This document shows, piece by piece, positions 1-11,639 of a stretch of 64,000 nucleotides of DNA (position 1 is the stretch's first letter; every line of letters begins with the position of its first letter). Both the position numbers and the translations under genes were made by a program. A model generated the notes under the pieces. The model ran no database searches. It was not told the origin of the DNA and saw only the letters and a list, made by a program, of their open reading frames with translations. Source of the stretch: Chloranthus sessilifolius (taxonomy: Eukaryota > Streptophyta > Magnoliopsida > Chloranthales > Chloranthaceae). The stretch spans positions 175,044,317-175,108,316 of the forward strand of contig CM037584.1 in NCBI GenBank assembly GCA_021018995.1, read 5' to 3'.

Positions 1-149
1 AGAGAAACGTAGAGAAATATTAGCATTGAGTCAATGTGACCCAAATCCCAATGTGAATTATTATTTATATCATCTTGGCGCATTCACGTATTACATGGTT
101 CCAAAGTTAGGTGAATTGTACAACTTAAAATTCACCTAACTACACACAC

Positions 150-800
150 ACCCAAGGTTACTTACTACACACCCATACAATGGAAATAACATCTCCAACA
201 GAGCTCTCGGATATCACACAATATTCTACATGCCTGTCTCCATTTCACCCAACTTGCATTGATTGCATTTTAGATGTCCTCAAACACATCATCTGACTTA
301 AACATTGAAATTCCTGACATGAAACAAGATGATTTTCTATAACTAGGAGTTTATCTCATATGGTGGTCCGACCATCATGGGCAGAAAAGTAGACTATAAG
401 TCTATGCGACCTTGTGACGTGCACAGACTTCCATGCATTGCAAAGTCCTCATTGTCAAGGCCATGTGGACGTGCAATCCACTTTCCCACCCATGATGGTC
501 GGACCACCCATCATAGATAAACTCTTCAACTAAATCCTCTTCCAACCCCTTGGATCTAAAGCATTTCTCCATAATTCTTGCCTATCATGTACTTGTTTCC
601 TTGTTTGGGAAATTAGTACCACATCATCCGCAAACAACATGCATCTCGTCTTTTATGTCATTTACTAACTCATCCATGAGCAAAGCGAACAGATACAGGC
701 TCAAGAGGGACCCTTAATTTAGCCCAACTCTAACACGGAACTCAGCCGTCTCTCCACACGTAGTTATTACACTTGTTCCTGCCCATTCATGGATAATCTA
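150..800 (-). mobile_element. RTE-type LINE fragment (reverse transcriptase C-terminal part)
   Basis: Read on the minus strand, this stretch shows the plant RTE pattern in decayed form: a region resembling the ELRVGLHQGSSLSPYLF block, then CMLFADDVVLISQ with the FADD catalytic motif, LELWR-like and DVFEDI-like pieces, and NASWVKWRQACRILCD near 190-280. The reading frame is broken many times and the 5' part is missing. A MITE (347-524) splits it. It lies downstream of the last visible DUF2358 exon. Confidence 0.65.
347..524. mobile_element. Mutator-like MITE nested in the RTE LINE
   Basis: A 178-bp element with terminal inverted repeats of about 40 bp beginning GAGTTTATC and including GGTGGTCCGACCATCATGGG, with no coding capacity. 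The flanking 9-mers (tataactag / ttcaactaa) match at 6 of 9 positions, compatible with a decayed 9-bp Mutator-type target duplication. LINE coding sequence continues on both sides, so the MITE inserted after the LINE. Confidence 0.6.
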
Positions 801-1240
801 AAGGTAAGAGCTTTAAATCACCATGGATTCTTGTCATAATTTTATATGTTTCTTGTTTTCTTTCTATTAACCTTCAATATCCAATGAGCTTCTTCATTAT
901 TCGCATATATTTCTGAGGTTTTCCAATTTCTTAAAATCTTTTATCTGTTAAAATTGTCCCGAAATAAAAAAACTTGAACGAATCAACTAGAGAAAATATA
1001 CTTGAGTTTTGAGCTGATATCAGTTCAAGAGATCATTCGTTTGGAGTTTTTACGAATAAGGGTGTGCGTGAGCGACTTCATTCACTCAAAAGTGTAGGAG
1101 TTTCCCGAATTTTCAAAAATTTAAGATGCGGGTGAGTTCAATCGCTAACAGAAATAATCAACAACATGAGTATTTGATAGACAACCTACTAACTTTTAGC
1201 AAATGAGATGAAACCATATGTACAGTGATCAAGAAATTAC

Positions 1241-1594
1241 TTTTGTAGGATCACCAGATGGATCTGGATAAATTTCCAAGTTCTCTTTTTCCGTACTAAA
1301 ACGAGTTGTCATATCCTTAACAGTGTCGATCACATCCTTCCCAGTCATAATGGCTGCAGAAAAACGACGGGTTGTCCAGAAATATGATTGAGCGACGGCT
1401 GATGATGCAGACAAATCCCATAGCTCCTCATGCTCGATCACTTGGCCACTAATCTGGTTCAACGTGAACCGAGAATTCACATTGATTATCAAGTCTCCTG
1501 CTATAATAGCTACGGGGAATAGCTTCGGCTTCCCTTTGACAGTCCACTTGATGCTCAGCACACTAGTTGATAGCATCACCATTTCATTCACTGT
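1241..1594 (-). CDS. DUF2358 plastid protein, exon 4 (C-terminal domain)
   Basis: Acceptor TTCTCAG|ACAGTG, phase 0. It carries the conserved core: NEMVMLSTSVLSIKWTVKG, then NSRFTLNQISGQVIEHEEL and a C-terminal STEKENLEIYPDPSGDPTK. After that Lys the sequence offers a GT donor (CAAAA|GTAATT). If it is not used, translation runs Val-Ile-Ser to a stop at 1,229. Family members usually continue past this Lys for about 25-30 residues with a hydrophobic end, so a further exon to the left, probably outside the window, is likely. I found no convincing candidate between 1 and 1,228. The exon is intact with no internal stop. Confidence 0.85.
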
Positions 1595-2396
1595 CTGAGA
1601 ATAAACATAGGTTTTGAATTAGCAATTTCAAGTATGCATTTTTTCTTATTTGTTAGCGAAGATTGTAATATTGACAACCTTCCATTGGACTACAGGTCCA
1701 ATCACTATCTCAATAAGTTTCTAATAAATAAAATCAAAACTGAAATAATATGTGAAAAAGTTCCAAATCATCAAATTGCAAAATTGAGTTCAATTACGGT
1801 ATAAGTGATCAAAAATTTTGTTTCAGTGAATAACTAGAACTTGGCAAAGTCATCAGTTTGAAATGGGGAATGTAGGCATCCACATCACAAAACCTTGCCA
1901 GGTAATAGAAGCATGAATACAAGTTTAATAATTTTTTAGTTAATATGATCATGTTGTGTGATGCAAACCAATTTGGAGCATGGACATTCAGCAAATGCTC
2001 TCACTGGATGGTTAAAAAAGAATATTCTGTTACAAAATAACATTATATTAGAAGAGGGCCAGGACTATGAGTCCAGATCAGCTCCATACACGAGGATCGG
2101 GTGCCATGGAAACTTAGACAAGATTGATCAGGTAGCACCCAAAAAATTTGGGCATGATCTGATGCATATTCACCATTGTAAATGTAGTCAAAGGTGCCCA
2201 AAATCAATGCACCAGGTTGGTTGGGTGTCACCTTATCTCTGACCATGAAACGGATGCCAAAAAAAAAAAAACTTTTATAAAAATGATGGTAATTCTTGTC
2301 TCTATTCTTTTAAAATAATACAAATAAGGCCGGAACCTAGACTTGCAATTTATGTGATCCCAACTAGTGCTGTCCCAAATTAACCATGATACTAAA
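1595..2396. other. Intron 3 of the DUF2358 gene, left part: no feature recognised
   Basis: AT-rich sequence with short A and T runs. I see no gene, no conserved exon and no clear repeat structure here. Confidence 0.5.
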
Positions 2397-2573
2397 TGAT
2401 AGTCCCACATCGGATAGGGAAATGTCTAAAGCCTTGGCTATAAGGTGTAAACGGACCTTATACGTCACAATGCATTTTGGGTGGGGACTTAAGCCCATGC
2501 CAGGAACAAAACCGTGGCAGGGACCTAAACCCAGAACCGGACAATATTGTTGGCATGTGACCGGGTCGTCACA
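2397..2573 (+). mobile_element. Possible short solo LTR / TRIM remnant
   Basis: Begins TGATAGTCCCACATCGGATA, has a TATA-like GGCTATAAGG about 40 bp in, contains CGGACAATATTG and ends GGGTCGTCACA. This layout is common in short plant LTRs. Flanking pentamers ctaaa / caaaa agree at 4 of 5 positions. No partner LTR or internal region is seen. It is a fossil. Confidence 0.4.
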
Positions 2574-2660
2574 CAAAAGGTGCACACTGGTACAATTAGG
2601 TGACACATCTGCAACCTATTACCGTCAGCCACACTGGTAAAATTAATGTGTGTTTTGAAC

Positions 2661-2699
2661 AGAAAAAAAAATTAATAATAATAATAATAATAAATAAAC
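2661..2699. repeat. AAT-type microsatellite
   Basis: Run of (AAT)n followed by AT-rich sequence inside DUF2358 intron 3. Simple repeat, no further meaning visible. Confidence 0.8.
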
Positions 2700-3269
2700 A
2701 TTTATATATCAAATAAGAACATACATTAATTTCTAAAGTAAGTTGGATTGTAGACTACACACATCTAACAAGTATCTGTCTAACATCTCTCTACCCAAAA
2801 TATGTTGTGCCCATCATAATGTGGGAACTTGCGTGCTACATCAAAGCAATAGATCGATTTCTTAGTCAAAACTCTTAGACCAAATAAATGATGTCTAACA
2901 TTGAAATAATCAAGACCGCATGCACAAACCAAGTGCATAATGCAGGAAGTATCTAAAAAGGCCCAAACTCCCCCATTTGCCAAATAGCCAATTTGCACGA
3001 TAACAAGTGTCACATGAAATAGGATTTTATCTGAACTTTATATAAGGGTTTCATCACGCCCCGCATCACACAAACACCAGTTGCATGTAAGGTCAGCCAT
3101 GGGTAGTTGACATAGCACCCTCAGTAGCCCAATCTAATGTAACTGTTCCTACTACAGACCTCAAGTACGGGTGGCCAGGGTTGTGCAAGTCCCTGGCCCT
3201 GCTAGCCAAGAGTTCCTAGTTCTAAAACACATGCATAAACAGGTGTTTAGGTAAAATCGAACAAATAGA

Positions 3270-3605
3270 GAAATGGTGAATCACTGTGCATACAGATAAA
3301 CAGCTGTATCCAAACTTTCTCTTATTTTTTAGTTTTGAAATATCATAATGAAATAGTGAATCACTGTGATTGTTTCAAAATAAAAAATAGAAATAAAGTG
3401 AATTGCAGTGAATAAAAAAGAAATTTAAATCATCACTATGATTCACTGTGATGGATTAAAGAAAAAAAATACCTCTTTAGTCACAATGATTCACCATTGT
3501 TTTAGGAATGCAAGGTAGATCAGAGTATGATTCACAGTGAATCACCCATAGTGGTTGACAGTGAATTACAATGTTTCGCGGTGAATCACTGGTTTTCTCA
3601 AAAAA
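3270..3605. repeat. Cluster of GATTCACTGTGAATCAC-like words
   Basis: About ten imperfect copies of the near-palindromic word gattCACtGTGaatc are spread over some 330 bp, in both orientations and with irregular spacing. It is not a regular tandem array, and it may be the remains of a palindromic repeat. It lies in DUF2358 intron 3. Confidence 0.5.
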
Positions 3606-4326
3606 TAAAAACAATAATAAATTAATTAAGCATACCTCTTTTACTCTTTAGAATTCTTCTTAGTGATATGGAAAAATAAGGGAAGCATTCGTTGGAAGAA
3701 GAAGGCGAGAGCTTGAATTATGCTGAAGGGGTTCAAACCGGACCAAATGGTTTCTCAGTTTTTCTGGAAAGTCTTTTATCCTACCTTCACGATTAGTAAT
3801 CATGAATCCTCTTTCAACATGATAAGGAGGTAATTCTTCTTCCCATGAAATTGCGAAAATAAGAAAGAATGAATCCTTTCTCTTCTTACAGATTAGGGAG
3901 ATTGGAAGGTTTCGTGAGTCTAAAGGGAGCAGATAGACAAGAAGACGAGAAACAAGAGAAGAGACAGAGTTAGGATTTTGCAGGAATGGGTTTCAAAGAG
4001 GAGAGAAGGGCAGAGGATTATCTACAAGAAATTTTTCATTTTTGACTAATATGGTTAAGACACAATTTTTTCAATAATTCATTATTTGCATTTTAGGCTT
4101 AAGTGAAAAAGGTCACAATGTGGACTTTTTCAGTAAGTATTCAGTTTTTCTCACTATGGTATGTACCTAGGCGCTTTTGACAGAGAACTATATCTGTAAA
4201 TGGCAATGGGTGACCGTTACTTCGTAATAATAGGGATCAAAAGTTGTAACAATGACGATTTTGAATTATGAGGAATATTATGCAAATAACCAATTTCAAA
4301 TGTATAACAAATAATAAAGTTCTCAC
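3606..4326. other. Intron 3 of the DUF2358 gene, right part: no feature recognised
   Basis: No exon, RNA gene or repeat border could be recognised in this stretch next to exon 3. Confidence 0.45.
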
Positions 4327-4407
4327 CACTGAAGGTTTATCCAGCACATCAGTTACCCATAGAGGTCTCCTGTATTTCTCACGGCCTGTAAAAGCTCTAA
4401 CTGGATC
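4327..4407 (-). CDS. DUF2358 plastid protein, exon 3
   Basis: 81 bases, exactly 27 codons in phase 0 at both ends (acceptor ACTGAAG|GAT, donor TCAGTG|GTGAGA). It encodes DPVRAFTGREKYRRPLW and then VTDVLDKPSV, the typical DUF2358 sequence linking the SIKYK block to the MVMLSTSVLSIKW block. It is too short to stand out as an ORF and was placed by searching for the missing conserved block between exons 2 and 4. Confidence 0.85.
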
Positions 4408-4857
4408 CTTCAGTTAAAATACAAACAACATTATAGTACATGACTTACGTCAGCAGATGAATCTCTCGATAGGAAAAAGATAATTCAAACTAGTAATCAA
4501 CTATATTAACTGCACAAATCTATAGCCACACCACCAATTCCTTTCTTGGACTAATATATCCAAACTAGTTTGGAAAAAGATAATCCAAACTAGTAATCAA
4601 CTATATTACCTGGCATATACATCAAGCACAATTCTTTATTTACGAGTAATATTCTCTGTGAAACATATTGAGGCAGGATAAAAATTTGGCTCTGGCTTTT
4701 AAGGGGAAAGAAAATAACTACAAATTATATATAAGTAATCCAATTCATAATTGAAAAGCTATTCATTAAAAAAAAAAAAAAAAAAGTACTATTCCAATTC
4801 AATGAATGCACTAATTAGAAGCATTAGCTAAATTCAAATAAAGAAAACGAGAGGTTC

Positions 4858-5047
4858 TTTTTTTTATAACCTGGGTTTCCGGACCTCTTAGAGCCTCGAC
4901 TAATCCCAAGGACACATCCGGACCCCAAGTTAGCACGTGCCGGTCAGCACGGGATACAAATCCCTAGGGTGGCCTCAAGGGGGATTCGAACTTAGGTCTC
5001 TCACTTCCTGAGCCGGGTACCTGTCCATCACGCCAAACCCCTTGAGG
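4858..5047 (-). mobile_element. tRNA-derived SINE
   Basis: On the minus strand the 5' part has an A-box-like TGGCGTGATGGACAGG (about 5,020-5,035) and a B-box-like AGTTCGAATCC (about 4,982-4,992), the split RNA polymerase III promoter of a tRNA-derived SINE. The body contains CTTGGGATTAGTCGAGG, a word found in Au-type plant SINEs, and the 3' end is an A tail (plus-strand T run at 4,858-4,865). I could not find a convincing target duplication. It lies in DUF2358 intron 2. Confidence 0.7.
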
Positions 5048-5543
5048 TTAATAAATAATAATAATAAAACCTCTCGGGTATTTTTTTTCTTTCAAAACTG
5101 TCTGCTTCTGAAATATACTCTCTCGAACTCATTAGTGGAAAAGTAAACAGTGCATCTGAACCTATTCAATTATCAAACTTCTTACCACACTTAAAAGAAT
5201 TTATAAGCAAAAGCCTTCATGTTATACTGGAAAAGCATCCCTAAACCAAGACTTTAGAACAAAACCTGCAAGACAATATAGAGTTTATATACTGTCTACC
5301 CTTAGGGTCAAAAGTTAATTCATCTCCCAGGAGTCTTTCTTTTTATGTCAATCATCAAAAAAGGTCTTCTACCACCCTTCACGCCAAAAGTTAATTCATC
5401 TCCCAGTAGACCAATATTCTTTTATGTAGATCATCAAAAAAGGTCTAAGTCTCCCCTTGGGGGTCAACAGGCTCAGAATCTTTGTACTCAAGAAGGTGGT
5501 TCAATTGAAAACTGAACATTTAAAAGAGATGTGACTTTATGAG

Positions 5544-5856
5544 CATGGATCAAAATATCGTATGTTACCGATACGTATCGGTTTTGGACTTGAACAATAC
5601 GATACATTGGGTTTTTATCGCCCCCCTTAAAAAACAGTCAAATTATCGTTCAAAGTATCGTCCATATCGTTCAATGTATTGTTCGTCTTGGGCGATAATT
5701 TGAAATTATCGTCCGATAATTTCAAATTATCGGTTTTGTTATTTTTTTTGTTTTTGTTTTTTTTGGGGAAAAAATCGGAAAGTATCGTCCGGAACCAATA
5801 CGGATCGGTTTTGGGGCTGGACGATACGTATTGAAAATCCGAGATTCTGATCCATG
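5544..5856. mobile_element. hAT-like MITE copy 1 (CATGGATC family)
   Basis: 313 bp with ends CATGGATCAAAATATCG and a decayed inverted ATTCTGATCCATG, flanked by a perfect 8-bp duplication tttatgag (5,536-5,543 and 5,857-5,864). The interior is made of short palindromes such as CGATACGTATCGG and of GATAATTT-type words. It has no ORF and is the longest of six copies in the window. An 8-bp duplication is the hallmark of hAT transposition; the family name is unknown to me. Confidence 0.8.
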
Positions 5857-5920
5857 TTTATGAGAAGTAACCAGAGACACTCTAAATCATAGTGGCACTC
5901 TACATCCCAGCAACAATAAT

Positions 5921-8900
5921 CTAATTCCCAACCTTAATTCATTGATTCCCTTTAAACGATTTAACCCTTTTAGGCCCTAAATTATTCAAATCCTAGCAAG
6001 GAGTCAAGAGACAACATCAAGATTGTCGCTTGGTGCCCTAAACTAGATCGAAAATCGGAGTTTTTCATTGGATTCTATTTTCAAGATTGGGAAGGATCAT
6101 ATGCTAACGGACACTAAATCAGATTATTCAAATTGCCTGAATTAACTGATTGAATATTTTATGTGTTTTGGAAGGATTTTCTTGAAACTCTGCTGCTCAA
6201 TAAAATCTAAAATTGATTTCAAATTGCATAAATTGGGTTTTAGCATTTGTCCTGCATCAAAATGGTATCAGAGACGGTTCAAGTTTAGGGTGTGTTTGCC
6301 TCTTTTCATATTTCATGTTTACATCTAAGAGTTAGTTTTCTTTCTACGTGGGTTTTTGTGTTGGTGTTGTTCTTCGATGGATCTGATAAGATTGAATCCA
6401 TGATGCAAGATCTCGTTGAGCGTATAACACATATGAAAACCCGCAAGGATACGAGTCAACGTGAGGTAGAAAACCACATGGGTAAATTCCAATATGTCTT
6501 GAATGAAGTGTCCACTAGAACACCACCTAGGCAAACTATGGATGGGAGGGTTAACATGGATCGTAGAAGAGAGGTTAGTGGAACACCTCCTAGGAGAGAG
6601 TTCAACCGTCGTGAATCGATAGGTGATTCGGATGAGAAGTGTCTCAAAAGTCAGAATTGTCCGGATTGTGGCACCAACTTATGACAGAAAGATGGACTCT
6701 AAAGTCTTCCTAGATTGGTTGTCCAATATGGAGCATTACTTCGACTGGTATGATATGGCGGAAGAGAGAAAGGTGAGATTGGCCAAGATGAAACCTGTAG
6801 GCCAAGCCCGGCTTTTTTGGACCAATTTAGAGCACAGTCGAAAGATGCTTGACCATGAACCCATTAATACATGAAAGACAACCTCCATGAAAATAATCCC
6901 CACATCCTACACATGACACCTCTTAGATCAATGGAAAAATCTCCGCCAAAAGGAATATATCTGTTACAGATTATATTGTCAAATTTGAGGAGTTTGTGAT
7001 GAGAGCTAATGTGTCTGAACCGGACCAAGTCACATTTTCTAGGTTTAGGACAGGTCTTTGTCCAGAACTATAGACGGAGTTAATTCCATTTAATATGCAA
7101 ACCTTAGAAGAGTGTTATTCGATGGTGCAAGAGTTGGAGAGGTACATAGATACGCCAACCAATAAGCGAGTCGGTTCCTACAATCCTGAATTTAGGAATA
7201 GTCCCACCGAGGTGATGACTAATTCCAACGATCAATCATTGAAACCAATGACTTATCAAGTCAATAAAGGAAAGGAAAAATTAGGTGAAAGTTCTAAAGT
7301 GCTCAAAATAAGTGTCAAGGATTTGGACACTTTGCGGCTCAATGTCCTACCAAAGTTCAAACTTTGCTCATCCGTGAAGAACATGATGAGGAGCAAGGAG
7401 AACTAGAAGAAGAAATTTACGAACCCGTGATCCCAACTGATGAAGAAGATGAGGTAGTAGAAAAGAGTCGTGTTTGTGTTAGAAAAGTTTCTAATCCCGA
7501 TGGAAAGGATGGCCTTGTGTCCAATGAGCATGAGTCTTTAGAGTCGGTAAGTGCATATCATCATTCTAAGTTGCATGAAATTAATAAACCAATTATATTC
7601 AGCAAGGGGAATATGGAAAAATTTTCTAACGCACAAACTTTGTTCAACGGATTTACTACAGGTGAATTTGTATCGATCAAGTCTAGACCCGAGCAAATAC
7701 CTCAAGAAATTGTGGAAGGTTTGCACACTTGCAATAATGGGTTTTTCGATCTTGAAAACAGGTCATTGTGATAGTCTAGATTTTCCTCTAGACATGGATA
7801 CTGATGTGGTAATTACGTTGGAGGATCTTACGCCTTTTTTAGGTCCAACAACAAGACCCCAAGACCCATTCCTTGACCTATTCACCTGAACCCGTCCCAT
7901 CTACCAATTGACTCCCCAAACAATTCTTGAACAATATGAGAAAGGGTTAGATGAAAAGGTTCTAGGAGATCCGAATTTTGTTACTAAGATACAGGAGCAC
8001 CAAGAGTACCTCACAAAGTGGAAAGGAAAGCAAAAGATAGAGCAGCCAATGGTCGGATGACTAGGTTCCGCAACTCATCCAAGATGAGTCACTCCGAAAA
8101 GGCACGTGCATGGGAAGAATGTGACGGAGAGACAGAAAAACAAAAAAAGATGAAAGAACAAGAGAAAAAGGGCGTCAAGGGAGCTCACTGTCCAGAGTCA
8201 CTCGCGCAAGTTCGATCTGAGAAGGATTTACGACGCAGCGTAATCTCACTGGCTCGAGTCCACCTATCGCTTGCACGAGATCAAGCTGAGAAAGACCGAA
8301 AAAATTGATTTTTAGTAAAAAAAATTTGTTTTCAGTTGTTTAGTTTGACTAAGAGTTTCTATTTCGATTATTTAGTTTCAGTTAGGGCTTTTAGCCTATA
8401 TAAAGGTATTGTAAACACAATATTAATTAGTTTTATGATAAATTAATGAAGGGTTTGCATTGAGCAACTTCTAGAGAACTTGTGAAGAGTTTTCAATTGG
8501 AAGAGCGATTCTTTCACCCGAAGAGTGATTCTTCAAATTTTCCGTGCAGTTTGGTGATAAGCCAATTATCATCCTTAGAGCAATTCCTCGAATTTTCTAT
8601 CTATTTTCTATTTATCTTTTCTTATTCTCAGGTAATCTATTGAATGCTCATAAAACCCAAAAAATATATCTTTTCTTCTAGTATTTTTGTTGGGATTTCG
8701 AATTCTGATTCCTAACCTTAATCCGCTGATTCCCTTTGAACGATTTAACCATTTTGGGCCTTAAATTTGCAAACTCTAGCAAGGAGTTATGAGACAACAT
8801 CGAGATTGTCGCTTGGTGCCTTGAACTAGATCGAAAATCGGAGTCTTTCATTGGATTCTATTTTTTAGATCAGGAAGAAACATGTGCTAACGAACGCTAA

Positions 8901-8991
8901 ATCGAATTATTCAAATTAACTTATTGAATGTATTATGTGTTTTGGGAGGATTTTCTTGAATCTCTGTTGATCAATAATTTGTCTTGCATCA
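5921..8991 (+). mobile_element. Ty3/gypsy element G1, broken
   Basis: Fossil in DUF2358 intron 2. The left LTR part (5,921-6,259, incomplete) and right LTR (about 8,120-8,991) share their 3' halves and end in TGCATCA. An initiator-Met primer site (TGGTATCAGAGAC, 6,263-6,275) follows the left LTR and a purine tract (GGGAAGAA) precedes the right one. The parts present are gag (capsid words FLDWLSNMEHYFDWY and ARLFWTNLEH), an acidic linker and an integrase C-terminal tail. No protease or reverse transcriptase is visible. The right LTR has a TATA-like CCTATATAAAGG at about 8,396. It is broken in several places and fairly old. Confidence 0.75.
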
Positions 8992-8999
8992 GTTTGACA

Positions 9000-9570
9000 G
9001 TGATACCCATCCAAGAGATTAAAGCCTCCTCATCTGAAGCCGTCAACATCCCACTTGGTGAAGAAAAATTGAGATTTTACTCATCCCATCTATTTGGGAT
9101 CCAGAAATCCATAGGCATTTAACAGGGTTGTATACAGTCGACAGTCAACCCGATGCCAACCATCCTCCTTTCTCATGTGGTCAGCTCTGCAAGTCCTATT
9201 TCTCCTCTCATTTTAGTTCATGGTTAACCTCTTTGTTACTCTGAAATCCTTCATGTCATTGCTTACTACTTCTCGACAAGTTTTTATTGGTCTTCATCTT
9301 CTTCTCCTTCCTTATGCTTGTATCATTTATCTTTCATATAGGGGTTGTTTCAAGTCTCGATGGGCATGCCCAAACCATGTCAAATGACAATTTTATTTTT
9401 TCTCTTTCATTGGGGCTATTTTCTAAACTTCCTCTTATGTACTCATTCCTAATATTATCCATTTTATTCCTCCAAGCATCCACCTCAGAATATGCATCTA
9501 AGCCACATGAAATTTGTCTCATCTCTTCATCATACAGTAATCTAGGTCTTACCATTGTTTTATAAAAGCA
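9000..9570 (-). mobile_element. RTE-type LINE 3' fragment
   Basis: Minus-strand reading shows the C-terminal end of an RTE polyprotein: TMVRPRLLYDEE, then DNIRNEYIRGSL and a degenerate FGHVQRRP-like stretch, followed by a decayed tail that includes a RNRTCRAD-like piece. It is 5'-truncated and multiply broken, and it adjoins the right LTR of G1. Confidence 0.6.
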
Positions 9571-10227
9571 ATCCTTTAATCAAAGTGACACTTGTTGATC
9601 AGACACTACACAACTCGCCAATCATCACTTCACCCACCTTGCACTGATTTTTTTTAAGACCCACTATCCGGTTGTATAGGAGAGACCAAATAGCATAACT
9701 GATGACATTTTGGCACTAAATGGTTTGCAATTATGACTGCAAAAGCGATTGGGTAAGATATTTACCCTTTCAAGTTGATCCCATTAACATTTTCCTTTTA
9801 GGATAGTCAGTACATAACCTAGGCTCTAGGAGGCAAAATAAGATCCTTCATGAAGTCTCAACAACCAAGTGACTCTATACAAACACAATATTAGAAACCA
9901 CAAACTTAGATAATAAATAAAATGTTTCACATTTTTCTCAAACCATCTACAGGAAACTACTCAATATAACAATGTTTAAGTGACACTAGGTTCAATAAGA
10001 GAGATAATCCTTACTCTTATCCACTGAGTGGGGCAGCCAAACAAAATTAGAAAAGCTAAAGGTCACAGCTTCTTCACCACTGTCTTTTTCAGATATTAAC
10101 ACACTTCATTTCCACAACAAAATATCCTTATCACTGACTCCTAAATCAAAGAATCTCTCATGTGTCTTGTATTTTCCCCTAATTACCTCAAACCATAAAT
10201 ACGATTTGGACTCAATAGCAGCTAATG
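9571..10227. other. DUF2358 intron 2: no feature recognised
   Basis: About 650 bp of AT-rich sequence in which I see no exon, promoter or repeat border. Confidence 0.45.
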
Positions 10228-10525
10228 CCTTCCTCTAACTGTTAGTGTTGATGTAAACTGGTCATATTAGTGAACGTAGTATGTAGGACATAGTATTGGG
10301 TGTGTACATAATATTCCTTTTATTAATATAAAAGGAAATTACCAATAAAAAAACAATAATATAATAATATAAAAACTAATGAGAAGTATTTCATCATTAA
10401 GCTATTCTATCCTAATTTCTCCTCCTCTCTCACTCTCTCCTCTAACCCTAAACCTAAACCCTAATCTTCTCCTACAACTAATCCCTAATCTTCTTTGACT
10501 TCTTGGTATCAGAACCTTGCTGATC
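10228..10525 (+). mobile_element. LTR-like remnant with primer-site-like end
   Basis: Begins TGTTGATGTAAACTGG and is followed near 10,504 by TTGGTATCAGAACC, which resembles the initiator-Met primer site of plant LTR elements. The stretch just before it holds telo-box words (AACCCTAAACCTAAACCC, near 10,443-10,462). No second LTR was matched. Part of it (TTGGGTGTGTACATAATAT) resembles 11,670-11,690. Fossil, uncertain. Confidence 0.35.
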
Positions 10526-10639
10526 TAACCTTTTGCTTCTCGCTACCTGAGCCAACCTCAGCATGACATAATGCTGACATCAGCAGATTCAACTTGTTGA
10601 CCTCCGATTGCATCAAAAATTGGATGAAGAATAGCCATT

Positions 10640-10800
10640 ATCATCACCATGCCCTATGAAACATCTATTTTAGGTCAGCTCTGCGAGTCTTATTTTTCCA
10701 CTCAATACTTTTCAACGCTAAACACTATTGACTCCACAAACCTTCATGTAATTTCTCAGTACTTCTTGAGTCTTTATCAGTCTTTCTCGTTAATCTATTA
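10640..10800 (-). mobile_element. Second RTE-type LINE 3' fragment
   Basis: About 120 bp (from GTCAGCTCTGCGAGTC) is clearly similar to 9,180-9,300 in the first RTE tail. On the minus strand it reads SIEWKNKTRRAD, close to the end of RTE polyproteins. Short 5'-truncated remnant in DUF2358 intron 2. Confidence 0.5.
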
Positions 10801-11161
10801 CACTTAGTACCATGCTGATCTCAATAACAGGCAAACATATGTTTCCATTGTTGTCTCTTTTTTTCGTGAACAAGAGCTGAAACAAGAGAGTGAAATAAAT
10901 CAGTAAAAGCATTATCTCATTTCCTTAACTTCTGATTGGATTTCAACTCAAGCCTCCTCAACTCCCTCAACCAAGAGTTACCATCAAACAAAGAGGCTAA
11001 CAGCAGGACGGAGATATCTTATAGTATGTTGAAAATTTTTTTCACCGGTTAAAATCCTAGTTATCATTAACTTCCTAAATTGGTCAAGCAAGCTGATGAT
11101 TAGATTTACCAGCAGTAAAACATGAACCAAAATTTTGACATCAAAGAAAATTGACAGATAC

Positions 11162-11388
11162 CTTGTATTTTATAGAGACGGAGAAAGTTCCTAGGGCACG
11201 ATTGCCCTCTCGCAGCTCGAAAATATCACGGGCTAGTTGCCGTGCAGTAGATTCCACAGAGGGACTGCTGATGCACTCGAAATCATCGCAAAGCTGACCA
11301 AAATCCATGCGATCAACAAGTTTGTCAGCCTCAGATCTTTCGATTGTCGGATCAGTAGATGCTTCTGTCCCATTAGTGTCATTCAGAA
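11162..11388 (-). CDS. DUF2358 plastid protein, exon 2
   Basis: 227 bases, acceptor GGTGGCAG|TTCTG, donor ACAAG|GTATCT. It completes the split Val codon from exon 1, then reads an acidic stretch (VLNDTNGTEASTDPTIE) followed by the start of the conserved domain, with SVESTARQLARDIFEL and REGNRALGTFSVSIKYK. This is the most recognisable N-terminal block of plant DUF2358 proteins. It joins exon 3 in phase 0 as K|D. The intron before it is 23.5 kb and is filled with nested LTR elements; the intron after it is 6.75 kb. Confidence 0.85.
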
Positions 11389-11639
11389 CTGCCACCATAT
11401 ACAGCCCTTGTCAGTATTGAATTTATGTACAAGCCTAAACTTGAATACGTCAATAGAAATCCCAGTTTTCCATGCAGCCACAAGAACATTTTTATCACTG
11501 GTGTGTCATTAGCAATTTGTGGAAATAAAATCACCTTGTCAACAGTTCTTTCATAAATCAAGACCAACTAAGAAAGGAGGAAAAGCATAAGAAATTCATT
11601 TGAGACAATCAAGCGAGGGTATACAATTTGAAATTATTA

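Noticed and set aside
4980-5040. Possible tRNA gene on the minus strand
   Set aside because: A- and B-box-like words are present but no cloverleaf can be drawn, and the sequence continues into a SINE body with an A tail.
8018-8308. A 96-codon Lys/Glu-rich plus-strand frame
   Set aside because: It runs from the end of the G1 interior into its right LTR, so it is not a separate gene.
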